Source: Pontibacter ramchanderi
GTDB taxonomy: Bacteria > Bacteroidota > Bacteroidia > Cytophagales > Hymenobacteraceae
Direction: 5' to 3'
NCBI RefSeq assembly: GCF_002846395.1
Contig: NZ_PJMU01000003.1
Location: 1 to 64,000, forward strand
Length of the DNA: 64,000 nucleotides
The position numbers and the translations under genes are program-made. This document shows positions 28,179 to 36,383 of the stretch, in pieces. A model generated the notes under the pieces. It worked only from the letters and a program-made list of their open reading frames with translations, ran no database searches and was not told where the DNA came from. The number at the start of each line of letters is the position of its first letter. Position 1 is the stretch's first letter.

Positions 28179-28221
28179 CAAGTCTAGCCATATGCCTAGC
28201 TTTATAAAATGACTTAAGTCA
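28179..28221 (-). promoter_or_regulatory. putative FNR/DNR-type promoter of the thioredoxin operon
   Basis: The perfect palindrome TGACTTAAGTCA lies at 28210-28221 (centre 28215.5). On the minus strand TAGACTTG (28186 down to 28179) matches the Bacteroidota -7 TAnnTTTG in all but one specified base. Centre to -7 end is 36.5 bp, exactly as at the nos copy 2 and norB promoters, which would put the operator near -41.5. The start codon (28154) is 25 bp further on. Confidence 0.6.
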
Positions 28222-28278
28222 CTCAAAAACAATATTTAACGCATCGTTCTACAGCTGTAAAAACAAATACACAGAAAA

Positions 28279-28290
28279 TGATCTATGTCA
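28279..28290. promoter_or_regulatory. second FNR/DNR-like palindrome upstream of proline dehydrogenase
   Basis: TGATCTATGTCA (TGAY-N4-RTCA pattern) is embedded in AATGA...TCATT. It is 69 bp from the 28210 site and 122 bp before the proline dehydrogenase start. No well-spaced -7 element was found for either strand, so it may be an auxiliary site of the divergent operon. Confidence 0.35.
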
Positions 28291-28411
28291 TTATTTGAAC
28301 TAACGCTGCTCATTTCCGGGGCATGCCTGCCAGGCTAACTTGTGCCTTCATCCAGGCTCGAACCTACTGGTTAAACAACAGCAGCCATATACCCAAAGAA
28401 TTGCAATTACC

Positions 28412-29605
28412 ATGAATACGACAACCATACAACCCACCAGCACCTTCGATCCGAACGACCTGAAGATCGCCTTCGGCACCAAGACGGACCAAGAGCTTAA
28501 AATGGCGCACTTTCTTTTTAAAATGATGGGAAAGCCCATGTTGGTGAAGCTAGGCGGAGTTGCCTCGGTTTGGGCACTGAAGCTGGGACTTCCGATCAAG
28601 GGACTGGTTAAAAAGACGATCTACAGTCACTTTTGCGGGGGCGAAACGGCGCAGCAGGCCCAGCGTGCCATCCGCCGCATGGCCAACGCCGGCGTATACA
28701 CCGTGCTCGACTACGCCGCCGAAGCCAAGGAGGATGAAGCCGGTTTCGACTACGTGCTCGACGAGATCATGCGCAACATACGCCTGGCCAAAGTAACGGG
28801 CGAGATACCCTACATCAGTGTGAAACTGACAGGTATAGGCTCCCGCGACATTTTCCAGAAACTGCAGGAAGGAGTAACGCTGTCGTCGGAAGAGCAGGCT
28901 GCTTTCCAGCGAACAGAGAATCGGCTGAACCTGATCTGCAAAGCCGCTTACGAAGCCAACATCACGGTATACCTTGATGCTGAGGAAACCTGGCTACAGC
29001 AGCCCATGGACGAACTAGCCGAAAAGATGATGCTGCGCTACAACGAGCGGCGCGCCGTTGTGTTCAACACACTGCAGATGTACCGCACCGACCGCGTGGC
29101 TTACCTCACCGATCTGCTGAAACGCAGCGAAGGTTACGACGTTATTTTAGGTATAAAGATCGTGCGCGGGGCATACATTGAGAAAGAGCAGGAACGCGCC
29201 GCTGAGTACGGTTACCCGAGCCCGGTCTTTCACATCAAAGCTGACACAGACCGCAGCTTCGACGAAGCGATTGACATCTGCCTGCAGCACCTGCACCGCG
29301 TCGAGCTCTGCGCTGCAACACACAACGAAGCCAGCACCCGCTACCTCGTCAACCAGATCAACCGGCAAGGTATAGCCGACCACCGCAAGCGCATCCATTT
29401 TTCTCAGCTCTATGGCATGAGCGATAACCTGACCTACAACCTGGCCAGCGCTGGTTTTAACGCCTCCAAGTACCTGCCTTATGGTGACGTGGCTACCACC
29501 CTGCCTTACATGATCAGGCGGGCGGAGGAAAACACGTCCATTGCCGGGCAAATGGGCAGGGAATTGAGCCTGCTGGAGGCGGAAATGAAACGCAGGGGCT
29601 TGTAA
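28412..29605 (+). CDS. proline dehydrogenase
   Basis: A 397-residue monofunctional FAD enzyme oxidising L-proline to pyrroline-5-carboxylate and passing electrons to the quinone pool. The (beta/alpha)8 barrel blocks are present: VSVKLTGIG-like PYISVKLTGIG, VYLDAEETW, IKIVRGAYIEKE (about residues 246-257) and AATHNEAST; the C-terminal block KYLPYGDVATTLPYMIRRAEEN gives the substrate-binding arginines. I chose ATG 28412; the frame is open upstream to a TTG at 28340, but nothing there resembles the family. Length equals other Bacteroidota single-domain ProDH. No P5C dehydrogenase lies beside it. Confidence 0.95.
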   Translation: MNTTTIQPTSTFDPNDLKIAFGTKTDQELKMAHFLFKMMGKPMLVKLGGVASVWALKLGLPIKGLVKKTIYSHFCGGETAQQAQRAIRRMANAGVYTVLDYAAEAKEDEAGFDYVLDEIMRNIRLAKVTGEIPYISVKLTGIGSRDIFQKLQEGVTLSSEEQAAFQRTENRLNLICKAAYEANITVYLDAEETWLQQPMDELAEKMMLRYNERRAVVFNTLQMYRTDRVAYLTDLLKRSEGYDVILGIKIVRGAYIEKEQERAAEYGYPSPVFHIKADTDRSFDEAIDICLQHLHRVELCAATHNEASTRYLVNQINRQGIADHRKRIHFSQLYGMSDNLTYNLASAGFNASKYLPYGDVATTLPYMIRRAEENTSIAGQMGRELSLLEAEMKRRGL

Positions 29606-29622
29606 GTCGCTGAGAGTGGTCA

Positions 29623-29654
29623 TCCCCTTGCTCCTTTTAAAGAAAGCAAGGGGA
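29623..29654 (+). terminator. hairpin after proline dehydrogenase
   Basis: A 10-bp perfect stem TCCCCTTGCT (29623-29632) / AGCAAGGGGA (29645-29654) with a 12-nt loop lies 17 bp after the stop. There is no T-tract, so it is a candidate rather than a clear terminator. Confidence 0.5.
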
Positions 29655-29786
29655 CAACCCGGCAAATGCAAAAATCCGGAAAATCCTTTCCTCCCTGGGG
29701 GCAGGAACCCTATTTGAAGAATCAGACAAAAGGGGTTAGAGCTTAACAAATAGTAACAAAATCAAACCGATACCACATTTTCATTC

Positions 29787-31592
29787 ATGATCAAAAACAC
29801 ACCGCACAGCTTCCATATCCCGGTTATGGGATTGGCCTTCTCGATTGACTCGCCCATGAAAGTGGCGCAGTATGGTATCTCTTCGGTTATCTCGCTCAGT
29901 GACGACACGCTGATTGAGCAAATGCGCGAGTACTACAGCCAGGTATACCAGGAGCCATTTACTCCTATCTCGCAGAAAGAAGAAGATTACCGCGCACGTC
30001 GCATTACGGCTTACCTTGACCTGGCCGACCGCATCGTAACGTTACAGGTACAGGCCCTCCAGCAGGAGTCGTTCGACTCTGAATCGCGCCTGACAAAGTA
30101 CTTTCTGTTGCTGCCGGAAAACGCTCCCCTAAAAGCGATGTACAGAAAGATGCTGCAGACGAGCAACCCGGAGCTGAAGAAGATCATGCAGGATGAGTTG
30201 CGCAAAGCCGTGGTACCCGGAAGCATCGATGTGAACATCATGACCAAGCTCGACAAAACCAATTACGACAAAGACGGTAACCCGCTGCCATCCGAGTATT
30301 CCGATGCACTGGCCGCGCTGCGTGGTTTTGCAAAAAGTACCGTGCATGCTTCGGTGATTTTTTCGGCCGGTATGAACATGCGCCTCTACAGCTACCTCGA
30401 GCAATTCCCCTGTTTCTTCCCTGACGAAAACGGCTACCTCCAAAAGCAGGTGGTGATCAAAGTGAGTGACTACCGCTCGGCCTTTGTGCAGGGCAAGATC
30501 CTGGCTAAGAAAGGCATTTGGGTATCGGAGTTTCGCATCGAGTCGGGCTTGAACTGCGGCGGCCATGCCTTCGCTACCGACGGCTACCTGCTCGGCCCCA
30601 TCCTCGAAGAGTTTAAGCAAAACCGACAGGCCATGCAGGACGAACTCTATACCTTGTTCAGCAATGCGCTTACCTCCAAAGGCTATACCGTACCGGCCGC
30701 AGCGCCTACCATGCACATCACGGTGCAGGGCGGTATCGGCACGGCAGAGGAGCACGACTTCCTGCTCGAGCACTACGGCATGGATGCTGCCGGCTGGGGT
30801 ACCCCTTTCCTGCTGGTACCCGAAGCTACCACTGTCGATGCGGAGACCATGGAAAAACTGGCCCGTGCCAAAAAAGAAGACCTATACCTGAGCCCAATTT
30901 CCCCGCTTGGCGTACCTTTCAACTCGCTGCGCGGCACCAGTTCGGAGGCGCTCACTTTGGCACGTATTGAAAAAGGCAAACCTGGTAGTCCGTGCGAAAA
31001 AAAGCACCTGGTCTCCAACACCGATTTCACAAAAGAGCCGATCTGTACCGCCTCCCGCAAATACCAGCGCAACAAGCTGGTGCAACTGCAAGGTATGGGG
31101 CTGCCGGAAGCAGAATACAAAGCCGAAGAAGCAAAAGTACTTTCGAAAGAATGCCTCTGCGAAGGACTGGCCAACACAGCGCTGGTGAAACTAGGTATAG
31201 CCCGAAAAACCGTAGCTTCCAGACCGATCGCCATTTGCCCGGGCCCGAACCTGGCCTACTTCTCCAACATTTTTAAACTGCAGGAGATGGTCGACCACAT
31301 TTACGGTCGCATGAACGTACTTAACAATACCTACCGTCCGCATGTGTTCATCAACGAGCTCAACATGTATGTGCAGTACTGGAAAAACAAGAAAGCCGAA
31401 CTGCAGGAGACCATGACAGACAAGCAGGAAAAATACCTGCAGAGTTTCTGGCAGAACCTGCAGCAAGGTATAAGTTACTACAAAGAGCTGGTGCCGACAC
31501 TGTTTAAGGACCAGTTGGAGAAGCGTGTGCTGATGTTGGATGAATTACTGGAAGCTGAAGACCAGTTGCAGTTAGCAAACCAGAAGGTATAG
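29787..31592 (+). CDS. conserved protein of unknown function, possibly TIM-barrel/nitronate monooxygenase-like
   Basis: A 601-residue protein, cytoplasmic by lack of signal or membrane segments. The beginning PVMGLAFSIDSPMKVAQYGI and later GLNCGGHAFATDG (about residues 254-266) resemble flavin TIM-barrel proteins such as nitronate monooxygenases, but I cannot assign a family with certainty. The second half holds several cysteines (SPCEKKH, EPICTASRKYQ, SKECLCEGL) that could bind a metal or cluster, then ICPGPNLAYFSNIFKLQEM and a helical C-terminus. It sits 6 bp before the QueD-like gene, so the two form an operon. Start ATG 29787 is the only one giving the conserved-looking N-terminus. Confidence 0.6.
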   Translation: MIKNTPHSFHIPVMGLAFSIDSPMKVAQYGISSVISLSDDTLIEQMREYYSQVYQEPFTPISQKEEDYRARRITAYLDLADRIVTLQVQALQQESFDSESRLTKYFLLLPENAPLKAMYRKMLQTSNPELKKIMQDELRKAVVPGSIDVNIMTKLDKTNYDKDGNPLPSEYSDALAALRGFAKSTVHASVIFSAGMNMRLYSYLEQFPCFFPDENGYLQKQVVIKVSDYRSAFVQGKILAKKGIWVSEFRIESGLNCGGHAFATDGYLLGPILEEFKQNRQAMQDELYTLFSNALTSKGYTVPAAAPTMHITVQGGIGTAEEHDFLLEHYGMDAAGWGTPFLLVPEATTVDAETMEKLARAKKEDLYLSPISPLGVPFNSLRGTSSEALTLARIEKGKPGSPCEKKHLVSNTDFTKEPICTASRKYQRNKLVQLQGMGLPEAEYKAEEAKVLSKECLCEGLANTALVKLGIARKTVASRPIAICPGPNLAYFSNIFKLQEMVDHIYGRMNVLNNTYRPHVFINELNMYVQYWKNKKAELQETMTDKQEKYLQSFWQNLQQGISYYKELVPTLFKDQLEKRVLMLDELLEAEDQLQLANQKV

Positions 31593-31598
31593 TCAGGT

Positions 31599-32048
31599 AT
31601 GAGCAGAATACGATTAACCCGCCTGTTTACATTTGAAGCGGCGCACGCCCTGCAGCATTACAAAGGTGGCTGCCGCAACATTCACGGGCATTCCTACAGG
31701 CTGGAGGTCACGATCATGGGCACGCCCATCGTGAGTGAAACGCACCCGAACGACGGCATGGTGATGGACTTCAAAGAGCTGAAAAAACTGGTACAGGAAA
31801 CGATCATCGACCCGATTGATCATGCGCTTTTGTTGCGGCAGGATGCCCCGCAGGAGTTGATCCTGGCCTTGCGGCACTTCAACCACAACCTGGTGCTCAC
31901 GCCGTATCAGCCTACCTGCGAAAACATGCTGATCGACTTCAAGCAGCGCATCCGGCACCTGTTGCCGCCCTATGTGGAGTTGCACAGCCTCAAGCTCTGG
32001 GAAACGGAAAAGTCTTTTGCCGAATGGTACGCAGCCGATAACGACTAA
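31599..32048 (+). CDS. queD: 6-carboxytetrahydropterin synthase / PTPS-like protein
   Basis: A 149-residue enzyme of the QueD/6-pyruvoyl-tetrahydropterin synthase fold. Zinc ligands are visible: H16 in FEAAHAL and H29/H31 in IHGHSY; C25 is the catalytic cysteine. MVMDFKELK, DHALLL and PTCENM complete the family pattern. In queuosine biosynthesis it turns dihydroneopterin triphosphate into carboxytetrahydropterin, but a biopterin-type role is also possible because no other que gene is nearby. Starts 6 bp after the 601-residue protein and ends in a strong terminator. Confidence 0.88.
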   Translation: MSRIRLTRLFTFEAAHALQHYKGGCRNIHGHSYRLEVTIMGTPIVSETHPNDGMVMDFKELKKLVQETIIDPIDHALLLRQDAPQELILALRHFNHNLVLTPYQPTCENMLIDFKQRIRHLLPPYVELHSLKLWETEKSFAEWYAADND

Positions 32049-32067
32049 GCCTGCCCTCCTCCCCTTC

Positions 32068-32114
32068 AAAGCGCCCTGTCTGACGGCCCCGGCCAAGTAC
32101 AGGGCGCTTTTTTT
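32068..32114 (+). terminator. rho-independent terminator after the queD-like gene
   Basis: A 12-bp stem AAAGCGCCCTGT (32068-32079) / ACAGGGCGCTTT (32099-32110) with a GC-rich loop that can itself pair (GGCCCCGGCC), running into seven T residues (32108-32114). Confidence 0.93.
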
Positions 32115-32212
32115 GCATTGGCCTGTCAGTTTGTAACTGGTTTTCAGAACTATGCTTTGAAACGAACGGTTTTTAAACTCGTTTTAGATAGTTTAAACCA
32201 ATACATACGACT

Positions 32213-32440
32213 ATGAAAAAGACACTTATAATTTTTGCCGGTATTTTCTTTTTCTCCTGTAGCTCCGACAACACGACCCACGACACAGCTGGTGAAACCG
32301 ACACCCGCAATAACGAAACCATAGATGAAAGTGTAGAGATCGGGTCAGGCGAAGAAGTAAGCCCGCAGCTGGATATGCAGGACGATACAGCGGCTTTTGA
32401 AGTAGACACCGTATCAACCACAAACCGCAATAACCAGTAA
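32213..32440 (+). CDS. small acidic lipoprotein of unknown function
   Basis: A 75-residue protein with a lipoprotein signal peptide (KKTLIIFAGIFFFSCSSD; lipidated Cys at residue 16). The mature part is acidic, rich in Thr, Asp and Glu and predicted disordered, so it is probably tethered to a membrane. It is flanked by terminators on both sides and so is a single-gene unit, convergent with nos copy 1. It shares only the lipobox style with the cytochrome c lipoproteins of the nos clusters and has no CxxCH. No function can be assigned. Confidence 0.7.
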   Translation: MKKTLIIFAGIFFFSCSSDNTTHDTAGETDTRNNETIDESVEIGSGEEVSPQLDMQDDTAAFEVDTVSTTNRNNQ

Positions 32441-32449
32441 GCCTATAAA

Positions 32450-32487
32450 ACAGAAATCCCCGCTTTGCAGAAGGCGGGGATTTCTGT
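32450..32487. terminator. bidirectional terminator between small lipoprotein and nos copy 1
   Basis: A 14-bp perfect stem ACAGAAATCCCCGC (32450-32463) / GCGGGGATTTCTGT (32474-32487). On the minus strand it is followed by TTTTATAG, so it ends the nos copy 1 transcript, and it also lies 10 bp after the + strand lipoprotein stop. Confidence 0.85.
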
Positions 32488-32524
32488 GTCAGCACGTGGC
32501 TGGCTATACCTGTGAATTACATTC

Positions 32525-33292
32525 CTACAGGTCTCTTTTCTGAAAGATGCGCTTGGAACTGAGCAGGGGCACTATCACCCAAAGCAGCATCACTGCCAGG
32601 GCAATGCCGATGCCCCATAAACTTCCAAAAATGCTCTTGTAGAGCGCCCCGGTATAACCCATCATCGCCGATACATCCAAATGAAGCAGTACCATCACGC
32701 GCCCCAGGTCCACTGGGTTGAGTGCCGTAAGAGCGAGCGTGGTCTGTTCGAGCGGATAGTCGCTGAAGGCGTAGAGGATTAGCAGCACCAGCCCGTCGTA
32801 GATCAGGGCAAAGTAGAACCAGAGCAGCAGCGCGATACCGATGCCTTTGGCCTTGTCGCGGGTGATGACCGAGGCCAGGAAAGCCAGCGCCACGAAAACG
32901 AAAGTGATCAGCACCCCCGTCACAACCAGGAACAGACCCGTGGTGCTCGGGGCGAAGAACAGCACCGGCGCCCCCACCCCAACCAGAAAAGCGGCTGACA
33001 GCGACAAGGCCACGCCCAGGTACTCGCTCATAAAAATACGGCTACGCCGGATTGGCTGGGACACCAGCAGCTCCATGAACTCGTAGGAGTTGTAAAAGTG
33101 GGTCGTGGCGAAGACAATGCTGATCAGCGGCACGGTCAAGAGCACCAGGTTGAGAAGGCTCAGCAGGCCCTTGTCGGCACTGCCTCCCAACTGGAAGAGG
33201 CCAATAGACAAGAGTAACAGAAACAAGGTATAGGCCACGATGATCTTATTGCGCACGATGTCATACAAAACGTATTTGATAAGCTTGTTCAT
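32525..33292 (-). CDS. nosY: NosY, ABC-2 permease for NosZ copper-site maturation (copy 1)
   Basis: A 255-residue membrane protein with about six transmembrane segments, the permease of the NosDFY complex needed to assemble the CuZ centre of N2O reductase. Conserved blocks include TTHFYNSYEFMELLVSQPI (first cytosolic loop, contacts NosF), DKAKGIGIALLLWFYFALIYD and LNPVDLGRVMVLLHLD. It overlaps nosF by 4 bp and is the last gene of the copy 1 operon. Copy 2 at 39280-40047 has the same length and is very similar, with changes mostly in the membrane segments. Confidence 0.95.
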   Translation of the reverse strand: MNKLIKYVLYDIVRNKIIVAYTLFLLLLSIGLFQLGGSADKGLLSLLNLVLLTVPLISIVFATTHFYNSYEFMELLVSQPIRRSRIFMSEYLGVALSLSAAFLVGVGAPVLFFAPSTTGLFLVVTGVLITFVFVALAFLASVITRDKAKGIGIALLLWFYFALIYDGLVLLILYAFSDYPLEQTTLALTALNPVDLGRVMVLLHLDVSAMMGYTGALYKSIFGSLWGIGIALAVMLLWVIVPLLSSKRIFQKRDL

Positions 33293-33999
33293 AGTGCAGT
33301 TCCTCCGTTCATCATTTTAGCAACTGCCCGGCTCAGGCGGGTTTCCTGGGTCTGGTTTTTGATGTCTGCAATGGTTTCGTAAAACATGATGGCGCCATCT
33401 ACAAGGCACAGCACTTCGTCAGCCACTTCTTCCACTTCGCTCATCACGTGCGAGGTGATCAGCACTAACTTGCCTTTCTTTTTCTCTTTCAGGATTTTGC
33501 CTTTCAGAATCTCGGCAGCAAAAGGGTCCAGGCCGGCAGTGGGTTCATCGAGTATAAGCACCTGCGGGTCGAACAGGAAGGCCAGCGCCGCGCTCACTTT
33601 CTGCTTCGTGCCGCCCGACAAGGCGCCCATCCGTTTGTCGTACATCTCTTCCAGCCGGTAAAGCCCGATCAGTTCGTCGTCGATGGGGGCGTTTTTGCGG
33701 ATGTCGCGCACCATTTCGATCACCTGCCGGATCTTCATGTTTTCGGGATAACGGCCGATCTGGGGCATGTAGCCGATCTGGCTGCGGTAGGCATGCCTGT
33801 TCAGCACACTCTCTCCCTTAAATTTAATGTCGCCGCTGTCGGGCAGCACCATGCCCAAAATGCACTTGCTCATGGTGGTTTTGCCCGCACCGTTCGGCCC
33901 GATGATGGATATCACTTTGCCTTTTGTGAGCTCAACGCTCACGCCACGGAGCACTTGCAGTTTGCCGTAGGTTTTGGACAAATTCTCTATTGTTATCAT
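33289..33999 (-). CDS. nosF: NosF, ATPase of the NosDFY complex (copy 1)
   Basis: A 236-residue ABC ATPase. Walker A GPNGAGKTT (residues 34-42), signature LSGGTKQKVS and Walker B LILDEPTAGLDP are intact, followed by TSHVMSEVEEVAD (switch His). It drives NosY and, through it, conformational changes in periplasmic NosD during delivery of copper or sulfide to NosZ. Its first 68 bp overlap the end of nosD, longer than the 38-bp overlap in copy 2, because copy 1 NosD carries about ten extra C-terminal residues. Its start MITIENLSKTYGKL matches copy 2. Confidence 0.96.
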   Translation of the reverse strand: MITIENLSKTYGKLQVLRGVSVELTKGKVISIIGPNGAGKTTMSKCILGMVLPDSGDIKFKGESVLNRHAYRSQIGYMPQIGRYPENMKIRQVIEMVRDIRKNAPIDDELIGLYRLEEMYDKRMGALSGGTKQKVSAALAFLFDPQVLILDEPTAGLDPFAAEILKGKILKEKKKGKLVLITSHVMSEVEEVADEVLCLVDGAIMFYETIADIKNQTQETRLSRAVAKMMNGGTAL

Positions 34000-35257
34000 G
34001 ATCTATCTTCTTCATTAGCGGTCGCTCGTCCATCAGGTTTTGCGGAATGATACTTGGCAGTACCCTTTCCATGTTATCGAGCAGATCTACCATAAAACTG
34101 CGCATCAGCATCACAGAGGGTGGCACGCGCTCCACCAGCATCGCATATAGGCTCACCGGCCGGTAGGGCACATCCCCTATGCCGTCCTTATCCAGGTCGT
34201 AGCCCGTGTACTTGTCCCAATAGTTGTGTTCAAAATAGTTATGCTGCGCGTTGCCATTCGTGCTGATGTCAAACGAGTTGCCGGTAAAGTTGTTTAACCG
34301 GAAGGTATCGTCTATGCATGTGGTCATCAGTTTAATGGCCCAGCCGTTGCGCTCAAAATCATTGTGCCTGAAATCGAGCCGGCTCGAGCTTTCCATGTGT
34401 ATACCTGTGGTGTTGCGCCGGAATACGTTATTGTAAATAACGCTGTTGTTTATCTCTTTCAACAGCAGTCCGTAAGAGGCCGCGCCCCAGTTATCCTCAA
34501 AGGTGTTGTGCTCCATGCGCACATTGGTGGTGTACATCACGGCCACACCAGCGCCGTTCCTGCGGAAGGTGTTATGGGTATAGGCGTTTCCGTCTGAGAA
34601 CATAAAGTGCAACCCATAGCGGCTGTTCTGGTGGCTCACGTTCCGCTCCACTGTACTGTTTTTCACGGTTTCCAGGTATATGCCATCGCGGTGGCCCTGC
34701 ACCTCGTTGCCGATGATCTGCACATCGTCCGTTTTGTAAATGTGGATGGCATTGCCCAGCGAAGACTCGGTTTTACCCACGTTTTCTCCTTTCACCACAT
34801 TGTCTTTGATGACGATCCCCTCCGAGTACTGCAGGTATATCCCGTAGTAAGTTTTCAGGATGGTGTTGCTGAGGATCCGGATGTTGTTCTGCTGCCTCAC
34901 CCGAATCGCGGCGTCGTCGCGGGTATAGCTGGTGGCTACGTTCTGCAGTGTAAAGCCCTGGACCGTTACGTTGTCGGAGGACACCGTAATGATCTGCCCG
35001 CTGTTGTTGCCGTCTATCACCGGGTTGTTCTGCCCGATGAGGCGGATGGGTTGGGTGATCTCTATACCTGCTTCCTGGTATACGCCTCCATCCACAAGCA
35101 CCACGTCGCCGGCTTTTGCCAGGCTTACAGCCTGTTTCACGGAGGTATAAGGACAGGAGGCACAAACCTTCAGCGTGTCGCCAAAAGCCACCGGGCTCGT
35201 CAGCAGCAACACAAAAGCGCCCAGCAAGCAAACAAAATACTTACTCAGGTTTCTCAT
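33932..35257 (-). CDS. nosD: NosD, periplasmic beta-helix copper-maturation protein (copy 1)
   Basis: A 441-residue exported protein. Residues 1-26 are a Sec signal peptide (LSKYFVCLLGAFVLLL, cleavage near FGD). The rest is a right-handed parallel beta-helix of CASH/NosD repeats (N-x-I/V-x-x-N pattern, for example NNIRILSNTILKTYYGIYL and SNRYGLHFMFSDGN-like blocks). Structural work on other NosD proteins shows that they accept Cu from NosL and dock to NosZ. It overlaps nosL by 17 bp upstream and nosF by 68 bp downstream. The last ten residues (QTASAPWRER) have no counterpart in copy 2. Confidence 0.95.
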   Translation of the reverse strand: MRNLSKYFVCLLGAFVLLLTSPVAFGDTLKVCASCPYTSVKQAVSLAKAGDVVLVDGGVYQEAGIEITQPIRLIGQNNPVIDGNNSGQIITVSSDNVTVQGFTLQNVATSYTRDDAAIRVRQQNNIRILSNTILKTYYGIYLQYSEGIVIKDNVVKGENVGKTESSLGNAIHIYKTDDVQIIGNEVQGHRDGIYLETVKNSTVERNVSHQNSRYGLHFMFSDGNAYTHNTFRRNGAGVAVMYTTNVRMEHNTFEDNWGAASYGLLLKEINNSVIYNNVFRRNTTGIHMESSSRLDFRHNDFERNGWAIKLMTTCIDDTFRLNNFTGNSFDISTNGNAQHNYFEHNYWDKYTGYDLDKDGIGDVPYRPVSLYAMLVERVPPSVMLMRSFMVDLLDNMERVLPSIIPQNLMDERPLMKKIDHDNNREFVQNLRQTASAPWRER

Positions 35258-35708
35258 TATTTCTCACAGCTTGTTTGGCCCCCTCCCAGGTTAGCAGGCG
35301 GCCTCCGTACTTCTCCTGCATTTCTTTGGCCCTCGCTTCATCTGCCACAGCCGTCAGGAACATGCCCATGGGGCTGGGCAGCTCCGTGCTCTGCAGAAAA
35401 TGCGCCTTGTCTGCCTCAATCAGTGTACTGGGTTGGGTGAAATCGGTCACGAGCAGGTAAGCAGCTTTGTCGCTTATTTCAGGATGCTCCAGTACGTAGG
35501 AGGCAAGGCACTCGGCCGCGTCAAAATAAAAGGGTTTGCCTTTGTCGTTTACCAGCTCGGCGCCATACCGGTTATCCGACACGGTCATCTGGCAATGGGT
35601 ACAGTTGGCCTCGCCATAGGGCACAGGTTTTGGCTCCACCGAGCAACCCGCTGCTCCTATCAGCAGGAAAAGTAGACTCAGGGTGTAAAGGGTGTTTTTA
35701 TGTAGCAT
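35241..35708 (-). CDS. nosL: NosL, copper-chaperone lipoprotein (copy 1)
   Basis: A 155-residue lipoprotein; signal LLFLLIGAAGC with Cys at residue 22. The copper-binding block is CTHCQMTVSDNRYGAEL (about residues 36-52); NosL proteins bind Cu(I) through this Cys/Met region and hand it to NosD. FYFDAAECLASYV and PSPMGMFLTA are further family blocks. Copy 2 has CAHCQMTV at the same place. It starts 7 bp after the membrane-protein gene upstream and overlaps nosD by 17 bp, the same overlap as in copy 2. Confidence 0.94.
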   Translation of the reverse strand: MLHKNTLYTLSLLFLLIGAAGCSVEPKPVPYGEANCTHCQMTVSDNRYGAELVNDKGKPFYFDAAECLASYVLEHPEISDKAAYLLVTDFTQPSTLIEADKAHFLQSTELPSPMGMFLTAVADEARAKEMQEKYGGRLLTWEGAKQAVRNNEKPE

Positions 35709-35715
35709 GTTAAAT

Positions 35716-36306
35716 TTATTCGGATGTAGTAGAATTGATTTTAGCCCTGCTTAACAGGTATACGAGTGTGCCGAACACGATAGCCAGGAAGATGCCGATA
35801 CTACCCCAACCGGGCAGTGAGAGCGCATTGAAGTTTAGCAGCGTCTTATGTCCCAGCAAAGGCGGTATATAGGTCATGCCCGGTACTTTTATGGGCGCTT
35901 CCGGACTAAGGTTAGTGCCAAACTTGTACAACCAGAGGTAGAAGTCGGCAATGCCAGAGGCACCTGCCACGGCCAGCAAAATAACCCAGTACAGCACCAG
36001 TTTTCTTTTTCCCAGCAACCCCACGGTCACGCCCGTCACCATAAAAAAGATAACGATATACTGCATGTACTTGAGCTCGGCAAACGAGTCCGGGTGAATG
36101 GGCTCCATCCCGATGTAATGGTTCAGGATGTTGAAGTTCTGGAGCACACTCTCGGAGCTGCCTCCCAGTTTGTTGATCCAGATATGCAGCTCAAGCCCCT
36201 CCGGGTACTGGGGTGCCTCCAGGTATATCTTCCACATGGGGAAGAAAAACAAAGTACCGAGCAACAAAGCTGCCACTACCATTATTATTCTCAGGTAAAT
36301 GCGCAT
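35716..36306 (-). CDS. nosZ-associated four-helix membrane protein (copy 1)
   Basis: A 196-residue protein with four hydrophobic segments (about residues 7-25, 83-100, 106-124 and 163-185) and a large loop between the first two containing HIWINKLGG, NFNILNHYIGMEPI and SFAEL. The position straight after nosZ is that of NosB in clade II nos clusters, but I cannot confirm homology from sequence alone. The conserved His and Met in the periplasmic loop could touch copper. It may recruit electrons or copper for NosZ (inference). A hairpin between nosZ and this gene may reduce its expression relative to nosZ. Confidence 0.75.
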   Translation of the reverse strand: MRIYLRIIMVVAALLLGTLFFFPMWKIYLEAPQYPEGLELHIWINKLGGSSESVLQNFNILNHYIGMEPIHPDSFAELKYMQYIVIFFMVTGVTVGLLGKRKLVLYWVILLAVAGASGIADFYLWLYKFGTNLSPEAPIKVPGMTYIPPLLGHKTLLNFNALSLPGWGSIGIFLAIVFGTLVYLLSRAKINSTTSE

Positions 36307-36330
36307 CTTTTCTGATTAAAATTATAAAAA

Positions 36331-36365
36331 GACAGCGAAGCCTGGTCTTAACAAACTCCGCTGTC
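36331..36365 (-). promoter_or_regulatory. intercistronic hairpin after nosZ copy 1
   Basis: GACAGCGAAG (36331-36340) pairs with CTCCGCTGTC (36356-36365) with one mismatch and a 15-nt loop, 19 bp beyond the nosZ stop; the minus strand then reads TTTTTATAAT. Copy 2 has a hairpin of different sequence at the same place. Likely a partial terminator or mRNA stabiliser keeping nosZ message above the accessory genes. Confidence 0.6.
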
Positions 36366-36383
36366 CTTCACAATCAGCTAATC

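Noticed and set aside
28279..28290. NO-responsive control of proline dehydrogenase from the TGATCTATGTCA site
   Set aside because: No -7 element at the spacing shared by the other promoters is present on the + strand, so the site cannot be assigned to this gene.
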